In this document: one piece after another, positions 1-8,323 of the stretch
Numbering within the stretch: the first letter of the stretch is position 1
How the letters are laid out: every line of letters begins with the position of its first letter
Assembly (NCBI RefSeq): GCF_000397205.1
Contig: NC_021237.1
Span: forward strand, 497,001-561,000
Source: Pseudomonas protegens CHA0
Lineage (GTDB): Bacteria > Pseudomonadota > Gammaproteobacteria > Pseudomonadales > Pseudomonadaceae
Reading direction: 5' to 3'
DNA: 64,000 bases
Program-made: the position numbers and the translations under genes
Notes under the pieces: generated by a model
The model's database searches: none
Told to the model about the DNA's origin: nothing
The model's input: only the letters and a program-made list of their open reading frames with translations

Positions 1-234
1 GTAGTCTTCCGCCGCCAGCTGGACGTCGGACGGTGGGTCCAGCAATGGCGTCAGTTCGTTCTGAAAGCGCTCGAACAGGCCGAGCACCAGCGGCTCCTTG
101 CCATGGAAGTGGTAGTAGAGGTTGCCGGGGCTGATCCCCATTTCATTGGCCACCTCCATGGTGGAGACATTGGGCTCGCCCTTTTGATTGAACAGTTGCA
201 GGGCACATTCGAGTATCCGGTCGCGGGTCTTCAT
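1..234 (-). CDS. phaD: PHA locus TetR-family regulator PhaD (partial, N-terminal 78 residues)
   Basis: The frame begins MKTRDRILECALQLFNQKGE and runs off the left edge, so only the DNA-binding half is present. The residues after the first helix (VSTMEVANEMGISPGNLYYHF, about 23-43) are a typical TetR helix-turn-helix ending in the conserved LYYHF. It lies 65 bp downstream of phaC2 on the same strand, the usual phaC1-phaZ-phaC2-phaD order in pseudomonads. In P. putida PhaD is a transcriptional activator of the pha genes that responds to fatty-acid metabolites. That function is carried over by homology and context; the ligand-binding domain is outside the window. Confidence 0.9.
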   Translation of the reverse strand, partial: MKTRDRILECALQLFNQKGEPNVSTMEVANEMGISPGNLYYHFHGKEPLVLGLFERFQNELTPLLDPPSDVQLAAEDY

Positions 235-299
235 CCTGACTTCTTGTCGGTCCATTGAAGGGGCACGGCTCCGGCGTGGAACCGTGGTGCAAAGTGTCT

Positions 300-1982
300 T
301 CAGCGCACGCGCACGTAGGTGCCGGGCGCAGCCTCCATCGGCGGATAGTTCTGGTTGCCCAGGGTGGTGAGGGTTTCCCGCTGCGCCCCCGAACGCTCCT
401 GGACCCAGGTCAGCCACTGGCTCCACCAGCTGCCGTCCACATGCTCGGCATCGTAGTACCAGGCCCGCGGGTCGCTGCTGAGCTTGCGGTTCTCCACGTA
501 ATTGGCCTTGGGATTGCTCGGCGGGTTGAGGATGCTCTGCACGTGGCCGCTGTTGGACAGCACGAAGCGCCGTTCGCCGCCCAGCAGCAGGGTCGAGCGG
601 TAGACCGCGTCCCAGGGCGTGATGTGGTCGTTGATCCCGGCCACGCTGAAGCTGTCCACCGTGACCTTCTGCAAGTCGATCGGCGTGCCGCAGACTTCCA
701 GCCCGCCGACATGGCTCAGGGGGTTGTGCTTGAAGAAGTCCAGCAGATCGCCGTGCAGCGCGGCCGGCAACCGGGTGCTGTCGTTGTTCCAGTAGAGAAT
801 GTCGAAGACCGGCGGCTCCTTGCCCAGCAGGTAGTTGTTGACCCAGTAGTTCCAGATCAGGTCGTTGGGGCGCATCCAGGCGAACACCTTGGCCATGTCG
901 CGACCGTCCAGTACCCCTTGCTGATAGGAGCGACGCTTGGCCGCTTCGAGGGTCTTCTCGTCGGCGAACAGCGTTGCCGGGCTGTCCATCTGGCTGTCCA
1001 GCAGGCTCACCATGTAGGTCGCGCTGGATACCCGGCGCAGCTGGCGCTTGGCCTGCAGATGGCCTTGCAGGGCGGCGATGGTCAGCCCTCCGGCACAGGC
1101 TCCCACCAGGTTGACTTCGCGACTGCCGGTAATCGCCCGGGTGACGTTCAGCGCTTCTTCGGCCGCCTCGACGTAGGTCGACAGGCCCCACTCGCGGTGC
1201 CGCACATCCGGGTTGCGCCAGCTGACCATGAACACCTGCAGGCCGTTTTTCAGCGCGTACTGGACGAAGCTGTTGGTCGGGCTCAGGTCGAAAATGTAGT
1301 ACTTGTTGATTTGTGGCGGCACGATCAGCAGCGGCTTGGCGTACTGTTTTTCGCTCATGGGGCTGTACTGGATCAGCTCCAGCAATTCATTGCGAAACAC
1401 CACTGAGCCCGGGGTGACCGCCAGGTTCTTGCCCACCTCGAAAGCGTGCTTGGTTACCTGGCTGGGCAACCCGTTGTTGTGCAGCAGGTCATCCAGCAGG
1501 TTGCCGATGCCCCGCACCACGCTGTTGCCCCCGGTGTTGAAGATCTCCTTGAGGGCCAGGGGGTTGAGCAGGGTATTGGAAGGCGCAACGGCATCATTGA
1601 GCAGGGAAAAGGCAAAGTGTGCCCGGGCCCGGTCGTCTTCGCTCATGCCGCTGTCGTCGATCCAGTGGCGCACCTGCTTCTGCCAGCTCAGGTAGGCTTG
1701 CAGGCCGCGCCGGTAGAAGGGGTTGAGGCTCCAGGCCGGGTCGGCGAAGCGGTTGTCCTTGGGGTTGGTCTTGTGCAGGGTTTCCCCCAGCAGCACACGC
1801 CCCAGCTGGCCGCCCAGGGCCAGGGTATGCCGGGCACTGTGCAACGGATTGCGCAGGCTGTGGGCCGCCAGGCTGCGCAAGGTGGAGAACAGGTCCCGGC
1901 CGCGCAGGCCGGTGATCGCGCTCTGCGCATTGATATACGCGGCGGGTGACGGCAATGAGCCCGTCGCAGGTTTGTCTTGCAT
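300..1982 (-). CDS. phaC2: Class II poly(3-hydroxyalkanoate) synthase PhaC2
   Basis: A 560-residue synthase that polymerises (R)-3-hydroxyacyl-CoA (C6-C14) into medium-chain-length PHA on the granule surface. The alpha/beta-hydrolase fold carries the synthase lipase-like box GACAGG with nucleophile Cys296. Asp452 (in INDHITPW) and His480 (in NSGHVQSI) complete the triad, at the positions known for Pseudomonas PhaC. Length is normal for the family. It shares most of its sequence with the product of 3082-4761 but has a different N-terminus, and its place after phaZ identifies it as C2. The ATG at 1982 gives the expected N-terminus (MQDKPATGS). A GTG or ATG slightly upstream would only add about three residues. 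Confidence 0.96.
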   Translation of the reverse strand: MQDKPATGSLPSPAAYINAQSAITGLRGRDLFSTLRSLAAHSLRNPLHSARHTLALGGQLGRVLLGETLHKTNPKDNRFADPAWSLNPFYRRGLQAYLSWQKQVRHWIDDSGMSEDDRARAHFAFSLLNDAVAPSNTLLNPLALKEIFNTGGNSVVRGIGNLLDDLLHNNGLPSQVTKHAFEVGKNLAVTPGSVVFRNELLELIQYSPMSEKQYAKPLLIVPPQINKYYIFDLSPTNSFVQYALKNGLQVFMVSWRNPDVRHREWGLSTYVEAAEEALNVTRAITGSREVNLVGACAGGLTIAALQGHLQAKRQLRRVSSATYMVSLLDSQMDSPATLFADEKTLEAAKRRSYQQGVLDGRDMAKVFAWMRPNDLIWNYWVNNYLLGKEPPVFDILYWNNDSTRLPAALHGDLLDFFKHNPLSHVGGLEVCGTPIDLQKVTVDSFSVAGINDHITPWDAVYRSTLLLGGERRFVLSNSGHVQSILNPPSNPKANYVENRKLSSDPRAWYYDAEHVDGSWWSQWLTWVQERSGAQRETLTTLGNQNYPPMEAAPGTYVRVR

Positions 1983-2090
1983 GAGTCAACACTCCTTCGT
2001 CAAACCACTAACAAGCAGACCAATCCAAGACAGACAACATAGTCGGTCCTGGCCCTTCTTGCGCGCGACGATCCTGTCGACAGGTATCTT

Positions 2091-2951
2091 TTACTTGGTA
2101 GGGCGCACAGGTTCGGGATGCGGGTGCATCACCGCCCTTTGGCGTTCTTCCTGGAGGAACTTCATGATGATCGGGGCGACGGCCTCGGCCCGGGTGATCA
2201 GGAACAGGTGGCCATCATCGATGATGTGCAACTGGGCATTGGGTATGCGCCAGGCCAGCATGCGCATGTTGATCAGGGGAATCAGCGGGTCGTCATCGCC
2301 GGCCAGCACCAGGGTCGGCTGATGGATCTTGTGCAGCCAGTGAATGCTGGTCCAGCCCAGGCCCGCGAACAGCTGCCAGTAATAGCCGAGCTTGCCGGCC
2401 GAGCGCACCTTGGCTGCGTGTTCCGCTGCCAGGCTCGGGTCGCGGCGGAAGGAGCCGCCATAGATCAGCGGCGCGATGCGCATCACATGGGAGGGCTGCA
2501 CGTAGCGCCGTGGGCTGGCCATCATCCACAGCACCTTGGGTTTGCCCGGGACCATGAACGCCCCGGCCGCGGTGGCGGCCAGCACCAGCTTCTTGCAGCG
2601 CTCGGGGTAGTCGTAGGCGAACTGCTGGGCCAGCGCGCCGCCCCAGGACACACCCACTGCATTGACCTGGCCGTAGTCCAGGTAGTCGAGCATCCGCGCG
2701 GTCAGCTTGGCCAGCCCGGGAAAGCGGTAGGGCCGGCTCGGCGTGGAGGAGCCGCCGACACCGGGGACATCGAAGGCGATCACCTCAAGGTCCGGATCCA
2801 GGGCCTGGACAAAGGGAAACACCAGCTCCAGGTTGGCGCCGATGCCGTTGAAGATCAGCAGCGGCGTCAAGTGCGGCTTGCCTGGGCGTACCGCGGTGCG
2901 GATGGTCTGGCCATCCAGGTCGACGGTGCGGAATATGAATGAGTGTGGCAT
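2091..2951 (-). CDS. phaZ: Intracellular medium-chain-length PHA depolymerase
   Basis: A 286-residue alpha/beta hydrolase that mobilises stored mcl-PHA by releasing 3-hydroxyalkanoic acids. The nucleophile elbow is GVSWGG with Ser102. Asp221 or its neighbours in the AGDDDPLIP segment and the His in DDGHLFL near residue 248 complete the triad, matching the positions known for P. putida PhaZ. An oxyanion-type segment (FNGIGAN) lies near residue 34. The gene sits between the two synthases with 108 bp to phaC2 and 130 bp to phaC1. Those gaps leave room for its own promoter, but I found no convincing -35/-10 pair. Confidence 0.95.
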   Translation of the reverse strand: MPHSFIFRTVDLDGQTIRTAVRPGKPHLTPLLIFNGIGANLELVFPFVQALDPDLEVIAFDVPGVGGSSTPSRPYRFPGLAKLTARMLDYLDYGQVNAVGVSWGGALAQQFAYDYPERCKKLVLAATAAGAFMVPGKPKVLWMMASPRRYVQPSHVMRIAPLIYGGSFRRDPSLAAEHAAKVRSAGKLGYYWQLFAGLGWTSIHWLHKIHQPTLVLAGDDDPLIPLINMRMLAWRIPNAQLHIIDDGHLFLITRAEAVAPIIMKFLQEERQRAVMHPHPEPVRPTK

Positions 2952-3081
2952 GCCGTAGCCCTGTGAATTAAACCGTCGCAGCCGCCATCCCGGGCGTCCT
3001 GCGGTTTTCCTGAGGCCGAGCCTCTTGTCAAGAATAGGGCTTGGCGGAGCCTCCTGGCGCCGCCGTGTCGATGGCCGGGGC

Positions 3082-4761
3082 TCAGCGCTCGTGGACGTAG
3101 GTCCCGGGCGCCGCCTCGGCGGCTGCGAACTTCTTGTTACCCAGGCTGGTGGGCGCCGGCTTCAGGTCACCTGAGCGTTCCGCCTGCCAGGCCTGCCAAT
3201 GCAGCCACCAGGAATCGGTGTGCTTGATCGAGTTTTCCTGCCACTGGTCGGGGCAGGCCGGAATGTCGGTGCTGGTCATGTAGCGCGCCTTGGGGTTGCC
3301 AGGCGGGTTGAGGATGCTCTGGATATGGCCGCTGCTGGAGAGCACGAACTCGACGTTGCCGCCAAACAGCTGCGCCGACTTGTAGCAGGACTTCCACGGG
3401 GTGATGTGGTCGTTGGTGCCGGCCAGGGAGAAGATATCGGCGGTCACCTGCTTGAGGTCGATCGGCGTGCCGCACACTTCCAGTGCATTGGCGCGCACCA
3501 GCGGGTTGTTCTTGAACATTTCGATCAGGTCGCCGTGGAAGGCGGCGGGCAGGCGGGTGGTGTCGTTGTTCCAGAACAGGATGTCGAACACCGGCGGCTC
3601 GTTGCCCAGCAGGTAGTTGTTGACCCAGTAGTTCCAGATCAGGTCGTTGGGGCGCATCCAGGCGAACACCTTGGCCATGTCGCGGCCTTCCAGGACTCCG
3701 GCCTGATAGGAGTGGCGCTTGGCCGCTTCCAGGGTCTGCTCGTCGACGAACAGCGCTACCTGGGTGTCCAGGGTGGTGTCGAGTACGCTGACCAGCAGGG
3801 TCAGGGCGTTGACCTTCTTCTGCCCCAGCGCCGCGTAGTGGCCCAGCAGCGCGGTGCAGGTGATGCCGCCGGAGCAGGCACCGAGCATGTTCACGTCCTT
3901 GCTGCCGGTGATCGCGGTCACTACGTCGACCGCTTCTTTCAGGGCTTCGATGTAGGTGGACAGGCCCCATTCGCGCTGGGCCTTGGTGGGGTTGCGCCAG
4001 CTGACGATAAAGGTCTGCACGTTGTTGCGCAGGCAGAAGCGCGCCAGGCTCTTGTCCGGGCTGAGGTCGAAGACATAGAACTTGTTGATCTGCGGTGGCA
4101 CCACCAGCAGCGGGCGCTCATGCACCTGCTCGGTGATCGGCCGGTACTGGATCAGCTCCAGCACGTCATTGCGAAACACCACCGCGCCTTCACTGGTGCC
4201 CAGGTTCTTGCCCACTTCGAAGGCGTCCATGTTGACCTGGCTGGGCATGCCGCCGTTGTGCACCAGGTCCTTGGCCAGATGGGACAGGCCGTCCAGCAGG
4301 CTCTTGCCGCCGGTTTCGAAGAAGCGCTTTACCGCTGCGGGGTTGGCCGCGCTGTTGGTCGGGGCCATGGCTTCGGTCATCAGGTTGATCACGAAGTGGC
4401 CGCGGCTGATGTCCTGCTCGGACAGGCTGCTGTCGTCGATCCAGTCGTGGAGCTCCTTGCGCCACGCCAGGTAGGTTTGCAGGTAGCGTTTGTACAACGG
4501 GTTCTGGCTCCACGCGGGGTCGTTGAAGCGACGGTCGTCGCTCTCCGGCTGCAGGGTGGATTTGCCGAACATCACGTTCTTAAGTTCGATGCCGAAATGG
4601 GCGACGTGCTTGACGCTGTGGATGGGTTGTTTGATGGCCTGGGCAAGCACCATTCGAGCGGAAGTAAGCAGGTCCTTTCTACGCAAGCCAATGACCGGAT
4701 TGAGCCCCAGGGTGTTTTCCGAGGCTTGGCGTTTCAGGTCATCGTTATTCTTGTTACTCAT
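3082..4761 (-). CDS. phaC1: Class II poly(3-hydroxyalkanoate) synthase PhaC1
   Basis: A 559-residue mcl-PHA synthase and first gene of the locus. The active-site box reads GACSGG with Cys296; the Asp in TNDHITPW (about 452) and the His in SSGHIQSI (about 480) complete the triad. The N-terminus MSNKNNDDLKRQASENTLGL is typical of PhaC1. The 256 bp upstream have no gene and carry a sigma-54-like -24/-12 element (4885-4900) and a 7-bp inverted repeat (4799-4818). Both would lie ahead of the coding sequence in the transcript direction. C1 and C2 usually differ modestly in monomer preference; nothing here resolves that. Confidence 0.96.
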   Translation of the reverse strand: MSNKNNDDLKRQASENTLGLNPVIGLRRKDLLTSARMVLAQAIKQPIHSVKHVAHFGIELKNVMFGKSTLQPESDDRRFNDPAWSQNPLYKRYLQTYLAWRKELHDWIDDSSLSEQDISRGHFVINLMTEAMAPTNSAANPAAVKRFFETGGKSLLDGLSHLAKDLVHNGGMPSQVNMDAFEVGKNLGTSEGAVVFRNDVLELIQYRPITEQVHERPLLVVPPQINKFYVFDLSPDKSLARFCLRNNVQTFIVSWRNPTKAQREWGLSTYIEALKEAVDVVTAITGSKDVNMLGACSGGITCTALLGHYAALGQKKVNALTLLVSVLDTTLDTQVALFVDEQTLEAAKRHSYQAGVLEGRDMAKVFAWMRPNDLIWNYWVNNYLLGNEPPVFDILFWNNDTTRLPAAFHGDLIEMFKNNPLVRANALEVCGTPIDLKQVTADIFSLAGTNDHITPWKSCYKSAQLFGGNVEFVLSSSGHIQSILNPPGNPKARYMTSTDIPACPDQWQENSIKHTDSWWLHWQAWQAERSGDLKPAPTSLGNKKFAAAEAAPGTYVHER

Positions 4762-4798
4762 CTACGACGCTCCATTGTCCTGAGACGAGTACCGGACC

Positions 4799-4818
4799 TG
4801 CTGTGCAGTCACACAGCA
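4799..4818 (-). promoter_or_regulatory. Inverted repeat in the phaC1 leader, candidate operator
   Basis: TGCTGTG, six bases, CACAGCA: a perfect 7-bp inverted repeat 38 bp upstream of the phaC1 start and downstream of the sigma-54-like site. It could be a protein-binding site (PhaD is the obvious candidate) or an RNA hairpin in the leader. The sequence alone does not decide. Confidence 0.35.
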
Positions 4819-4884
4819 CGATGCCAGGTACTACTGCTCGGGTGACCGTTGATTGCGCACCGCTGCTTTTTGTTCCGAAAGCTC

Positions 4885-4900
4885 TGCAGGGAACTTGCCA
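4885..4900 (-). promoter_or_regulatory. Sigma-54 (RpoN) -24/-12 promoter candidate for phaC1
   Basis: On the minus strand the sequence TGGCAAGTTCCCTGCA matches the RpoN consensus TGGCAC-N5-TTGCA with exact GG/GC spacing and two mismatches. The transcript would start near 4873, about 110 bp before the phaC1 ATG. A sigma-54-type sequence upstream of phaC1 has been reported in P. aeruginosa (recalled). No activator site was identified. Confidence 0.6.
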
Positions 4901-5017
4901 GCTCCATTGGTTACCCGAGTTTAATTTTTTCCGCAAGCAGGCCATTCATTGGCCATACAGCCAAGCATTCAAACAGATGAAATTAGAAAATGCCCTCTAA
5001 ACCATCGGAGCCTTGAG

Positions 5018-5395
5018 CTAGAGCATCAGCTTGACGATGGACTCGTTCGGATCGCGGGATTTTCCGGCAGCCTTGAGCTCCGCCAGATAGTCGTTCCACA
5101 GCTCGTCCTGGCGCAGCGCCAGTTGGTAGAGGTAGTCCCAGGTGAACAATCCGCTGTCATGACCGTCGTCGAAGGTCAATTTCAGTGCGTACTGGCCCGC
5201 CGGTTCAACCTTGGTCAGGCCGACGCCGAGCTTGCCGAATTGCAGGATGGGTTTGCCGTGGCCCTGGACCTCGGCGGAGGGAGAATGCACCCGCAGGAGT
5301 TCTGCAGGCAGGTGATAGACCTCGTCCGGCCCGTAAGTCAGGGTCAGGGTTTTCGAGGCTTTGTGCAGGTTGATACCGGTGGGAAGTTTGCTCAT
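5018..5395 (-). CDS. DUF971 domain protein (gamma-butyrobetaine hydroxylase-like N-terminal domain)
   Basis: A 125-residue soluble protein made almost entirely of the DUF971 fold: an N-terminal strand region (INLHKASKTLTLTY), the DEVYHLPAELLRVHSPSAE segment, and a C-terminal FDDGHDSGLFTWDYLYQLA motif. The domain occurs alone in bacteria and fused to the N-terminus of eukaryotic gamma-butyrobetaine hydroxylase. Its biochemical role is not established; links to iron-sulfur proteins are proposed for some members. It follows hslU on the same strand, a conserved arrangement in Pseudomonas, with a REP pair in the 91-bp gap. ATG start at 5395. Confidence 0.88.
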   Translation of the reverse strand: MSKLPTGINLHKASKTLTLTYGPDEVYHLPAELLRVHSPSAEVQGHGKPILQFGKLGVGLTKVEPAGQYALKLTFDDGHDSGLFTWDYLYQLALRQDELWNDYLAELKAAGKSRDPNESIVKLML

Positions 5396-5412
5396 GACCT
5401 GTAGTCCTTCCG

Positions 5413-5470
5413 GCAGGAGCCGGCTTGCCGGCGATCGGGGGAGGCCCTATCGCTGGCAAGCCAGTCCCTG
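5413..5470. repeat. REP pair (two inverted palindromic units)
   Basis: Two facing REP arms (GGAGCCGGCTTGCCGGCGA and CGCTGGCAAGCCAG) separated by about 15 bp fill the gap between hslU and the DUF971 gene. The form is typical of Pseudomonas REPINs. Confidence 0.85.
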
Positions 5471-5486
5471 CATGGGTGGCGAAGGT

Positions 5487-6827
5487 TTACAGGATATAAC
5501 GGGAAAGGTCTTCGTTCTGCGCCAATTCGCCCAGGTGGCTGTTGACGTAGGCGGCGTCGATGCGGATCGGCTCTTCGCTGTGGGCGCTGGCCAGGTCACC
5601 GGCACTGAACGACACCTCTTCCAGCAGGCGCTCGAGCAGGGTATGCAGGCGACGGGCACCGATGTTCTCGGTCTTCTCGTTGACCTGCCAGGCGATTTCC
5701 GCCAGGCGCTTGATGCCTTCGGGCAGGAACTCGATGTTCAGGCCTTCGGTCTTCAGCAGCTCGCGATATTGCTCGGTCAGCGAAGCGTGCGGCTCGCTGA
5801 GGATGCGCTCGAAGTCTTGCGGCGACAGCGCCTTGAGTTCCACGCGGATCGGCAGACGGCCTTGCAGCTCCGGTACCAGGTCGCTGGGCTTGCTCAGGTG
5901 GAAGGCACCGGAGGCGATGAACAGGATGTGGTCGGTCTTGACCATGCCCAGCTTGGTGTTGACGGTGCAGCCTTCGATCAGCGGCAGCAGGTCACGCTGC
6001 ACGCCCTCGCGGGAGACGTCCACACCGCCGGCGTTGCCGCGCTTGGCCACCTTGTCGATCTCGTCGATGAACACGATGCCGTGCTGCTCGACGGCTTCCA
6101 GGGCCTTGGCCTTGAGTTCTTCGTCGTTGACCAGGCGGCTGGCTTCTTCGTCGCGTACCAGTTTCAGCGCTTCCTTGACCTTGAGCTTGCGGTTCTTGCG
6201 CTTGCCCTTGCCCATGTTGGCGAACAGGCTCTGCAGCTGGTTGGTCATTTCTTCCATGCCCGGTGGCGCGGAAATGTCGACGCCTGCAGCTTCCGCCACT
6301 TCGATCTCGATTTCCTTGTCATCCAGCTGGCCTTCGCGCAGCCGCTTGCGGAACAGCTGGCGGGTATTGGAGTCCTGGGCCGGAGCCGCGTCGTCGCTGT
6401 TGAAACCGGTGCGTGCCTGGGGCAGCAGGGCATCGAGGATGCGTTCTTCGGCGGCGTCTTCGGCGCGATGGCGAACCCGGATCATTTCCTGTTCGCGGAA
6501 CATCTTGATCGCCGCGTCGGCCAGGTCGCGGATGATGGATTCAACGTCGCGGCCCACATAGCCGACTTCGGTGAACTTGGTGGCCTCGACCTTGATGAAG
6601 GGCGCATTGGCCAGCTTGGCCAGGCGGCGGGCGATCTCGGTCTTGCCGACGCCGGTCGGGCCAATCATCAGGATGTTCTTGGGGGTCACTTCAACGCGCA
6701 GCTCGGCCGGCAGTTGCATGCGGCGCCAGCGGTTGCGCAGGGCGATAGCGACGGCGCGCTTGGCATCGTCCTGGCCGATGATATGGCGGTTGAGTTCGTG
6801 GACGATTTCGCGGGGTGTCATGGACAT
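5487..6827 (-). CDS. hslU: ATP-dependent protease ATPase subunit HslU (ClpY)
   Basis: A 446-residue AAA+ unfoldase that feeds substrates to the HslV peptidase in the cytoplasm. Walker A is GPTGVGKTE (about 56-64) and Walker B is IVFIDEID (about 255). The GYVGRDVE pore motif follows the first helix. An I-domain insertion (about 110-230) and a sensor/C-terminal region ending LSRYIL complete the family architecture; the C-terminal tail docks into HslV. It follows hslV by 57 bp, the classical hslVU operon. Two ATGs lie two codons apart (6827 and 6821); the first matches related proteins. Confidence 0.97.
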   Translation of the reverse strand: MSMTPREIVHELNRHIIGQDDAKRAVAIALRNRWRRMQLPAELRVEVTPKNILMIGPTGVGKTEIARRLAKLANAPFIKVEATKFTEVGYVGRDVESIIRDLADAAIKMFREQEMIRVRHRAEDAAEERILDALLPQARTGFNSDDAAPAQDSNTRQLFRKRLREGQLDDKEIEIEVAEAAGVDISAPPGMEEMTNQLQSLFANMGKGKRKNRKLKVKEALKLVRDEEASRLVNDEELKAKALEAVEQHGIVFIDEIDKVAKRGNAGGVDVSREGVQRDLLPLIEGCTVNTKLGMVKTDHILFIASGAFHLSKPSDLVPELQGRLPIRVELKALSPQDFERILSEPHASLTEQYRELLKTEGLNIEFLPEGIKRLAEIAWQVNEKTENIGARRLHTLLERLLEEVSFSAGDLASAHSEEPIRIDAAYVNSHLGELAQNEDLSRYIL

Positions 6828-6884
6828 AGTAGTTGGCGGTCCTCAAGCAAGAATGAATGCCGTGGCGCAAGCGCCGCAACAGGC

Positions 6885-7415
6885 TTATTCCGCGAGATCC
6901 TGCTCCTCGATGGTTTGAGTGTGGTTGGTGAATACACAGATGTCGCCGGCGATGCCGAGTGCGGTCTCGACGATTTCACGGGCCGACAGGTCGGTCTTTT
7001 TCAGCAGGGCGCTGGCAGCGGCCTGGGCGTAGGCGCCACCGGAACCCATGGCGATCAGCCCGTCCTCGGGTTCAACCACGTCGCCATTGCCGGTGATGAT
7101 CAAGGACGCATCCTTGTTGGCCACGGCCAGCATGGCTTCCAGGCGGCTCAGGGAGCGATCGGTGCGCCATTCCTTGGCCAGCTCTACGGCGGCACGGACC
7201 AGATGGCCCTGGTGTTTCTCCAGTTGGCCTTCAAAGCGCTCGAACAGGGTGAAGGCGTCGGCGGTGGCCCCGGCAAAGCCGGCGATGACCTGGCCGTGAT
7301 AGAGGCGGCGGACTTTTTTCGCGTTGCCTTTCATCACGGTGTTGCCGAGAGAAACCTGGCCGTCGCCGCCCATGACGACTTTGCCGTGGCGGCGGACTGA
7401 AACGATGGTGGTCAA
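6885..7415 (-). CDS. hslV: ATP-dependent protease peptidase subunit HslV (TTG start)
   Basis: HslV is an N-terminal nucleophile peptidase: Thr1, exposed after removal of the initiator Met, is the catalytic residue. The conserved mature N-terminus [11 protein letters not shown] begins directly after a TTG at 7413-7415, so TTG must be the start. It gives 176 residues, and a GGAG lies about ten bases upstream. A GTG at 7430 would add five residues ahead of Thr1 and block activity. Lys33-region residues ([10 protein letters not shown]) and the [11 protein letters not shown] segment are as expected. The protein forms a double hexamer capped by HslU. Heat-shock regulation is usual, but no sigma-32 site was identified. 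Confidence 0.96.
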   Translation of the reverse strand: MTTIVSVRRHGKVVMGGDGQVSLGNTVMKGNAKKVRRLYHGQVIAGFAGATADAFTLFERFEGQLEKHQGHLVRAAVELAKEWRTDRSLSRLEAMLAVANKDASLIITGNGDVVEPEDGLIAMGSGGAYAQAAASALLKKTDLSAREIVETALGIAGDICVFTNHTQTIEEQDLAE

Positions 7416-7539
7416 GGGGGGAGTCTCCACACAGCGGGGCGAAAGTGCCCTGATGGAAACTCATATGGGGGTGGTCGGGCGTTTTTCAACCGGAGGCTGC
7501 AGCGAGGGACCGGCGGTCATTGTTGCATGCTGCAAGCGC

Positions 7540-7596
7540 TTCGCGGGCAGGCCCGCTCCTACGGGGGGCCATGTAGGAGTGGGCTTGCCCGCGATC
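7540..7596. repeat. REP pair
   Basis: Inverted arms CGGGCAGGCCCGCTCCTAC and GTAGGAGTGGGCTTGCCCG sit in the 199-bp gap between the SPOR gene and hslV, close to the SPOR gene stop codon. They differ in sequence class from the REP at 5413 (GGGC core rather than CCGGC). Confidence 0.85.
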
Positions 7597-7614
7597 AATC
7601 GCGTAGCGGTCGGC

Positions 7615-8322
7615 TTAGCGGCTCTGGCGCTGTTGTAACAGCAGGTTGCTGAAGCCGGCGCCGGCCAGTTGTTTCTGCGCCACGGTCAGCTGTTCGCGGT
7701 TGCTGAACGGGCCTACCAATACCCGGTACCAGGTTTCATCCTTCACCGTGCCGGATTCCACCGAGACCGACTGGCCCAGCAGGATGATCTGCGCCCGGAC
7801 CTTGTCGGCATCGGCTTCCTTGCGGAACGAACCGGCCTGGAGGAAGAACTTGGTCACCGGCGCCGCCTTGGCCACGGGTGGCGCTGGTGGCGGGGTGATC
7901 CCGGCCAGGGCTGCCTGGGCACGGGCGGTGTCGATCTTGGCCGCTTCCGCCGGGGTTACCGGGGTGGTGGGCACAGGTGGCACCTGTGGCGTCGGCAGGG
8001 TTTTTTCCGGCACCGCTTCCGGCGGCACGATGACCTCCGATTCCGGCAGCAGGGTGTAGAAGTCGTATTTCGGCTTCACCGGTTGCTGGGGGCTCGGCGG
8101 GGTCTTGTTGGCCTCGGCGATCTTGGTGGCTTTCTGCTGTTCGATCTTCTCGCGCTTGACGCTGTCACCGCCCTTGCCGGGCTCGAGCTTCATCAGGAAC
8201 ACGATGAAGGCACCGATGGTCAGGCCGATGGCCAGCCACAACCAGCCCGGAATCGGCTTCTTGGCCGGGGCCTGGTAACGGCTGGCGCCACGCTTGGGTG
8301 CAGGTTTTTTCTTGGCAGCCAA
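7615..8322 (-). CDS. FtsN-like SPOR domain membrane protein
   Basis: A 235-residue bitopic protein: a basic cytoplasmic tail (MAAKKKPAPKRGASRY), one transmembrane helix (about 26-44, WLWLAIGLTIGAFIVFLM), a long Pro/Ala-rich periplasmic linker, and a C-terminal SPOR domain (about 158-230, FFLQAGSFRKEADA to VGPFSNREQ). SPOR domains bind denuded septal peptidoglycan, so a role in cell division like that of FtsN is likely. Gene order after argS matches the ftsN locus of other pseudomonads. The start is TTG at 8322, one base after the argS stop, with GGAG inside the argS end, so translation is probably coupled to argS. Confidence 0.85.
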   Translation of the reverse strand: MAAKKKPAPKRGASRYQAPAKKPIPGWLWLAIGLTIGAFIVFLMKLEPGKGGDSVKREKIEQQKATKIAEANKTPPSPQQPVKPKYDFYTLLPESEVIVPPEAVPEKTLPTPQVPPVPTTPVTPAEAAKIDTARAQAALAGITPPPAPPVAKAAPVTKFFLQAGSFRKEADADKVRAQIILLGQSVSVESGTVKDETWYRVLVGPFSNREQLTVAQKQLAGAGFSNLLLQQRQSR

Positions 8323-8323
8323 C

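Noticed and set aside
2952..3081. Separate phaZ promoter in the phaC1-phaZ gap
   Set aside because: A TTGACA is present on the minus strand, but no -10-like hexamer lies at a proper distance; the small GAGGC/GCCTC hairpin lacks a T-run, so neither promoter nor terminator is claimed.
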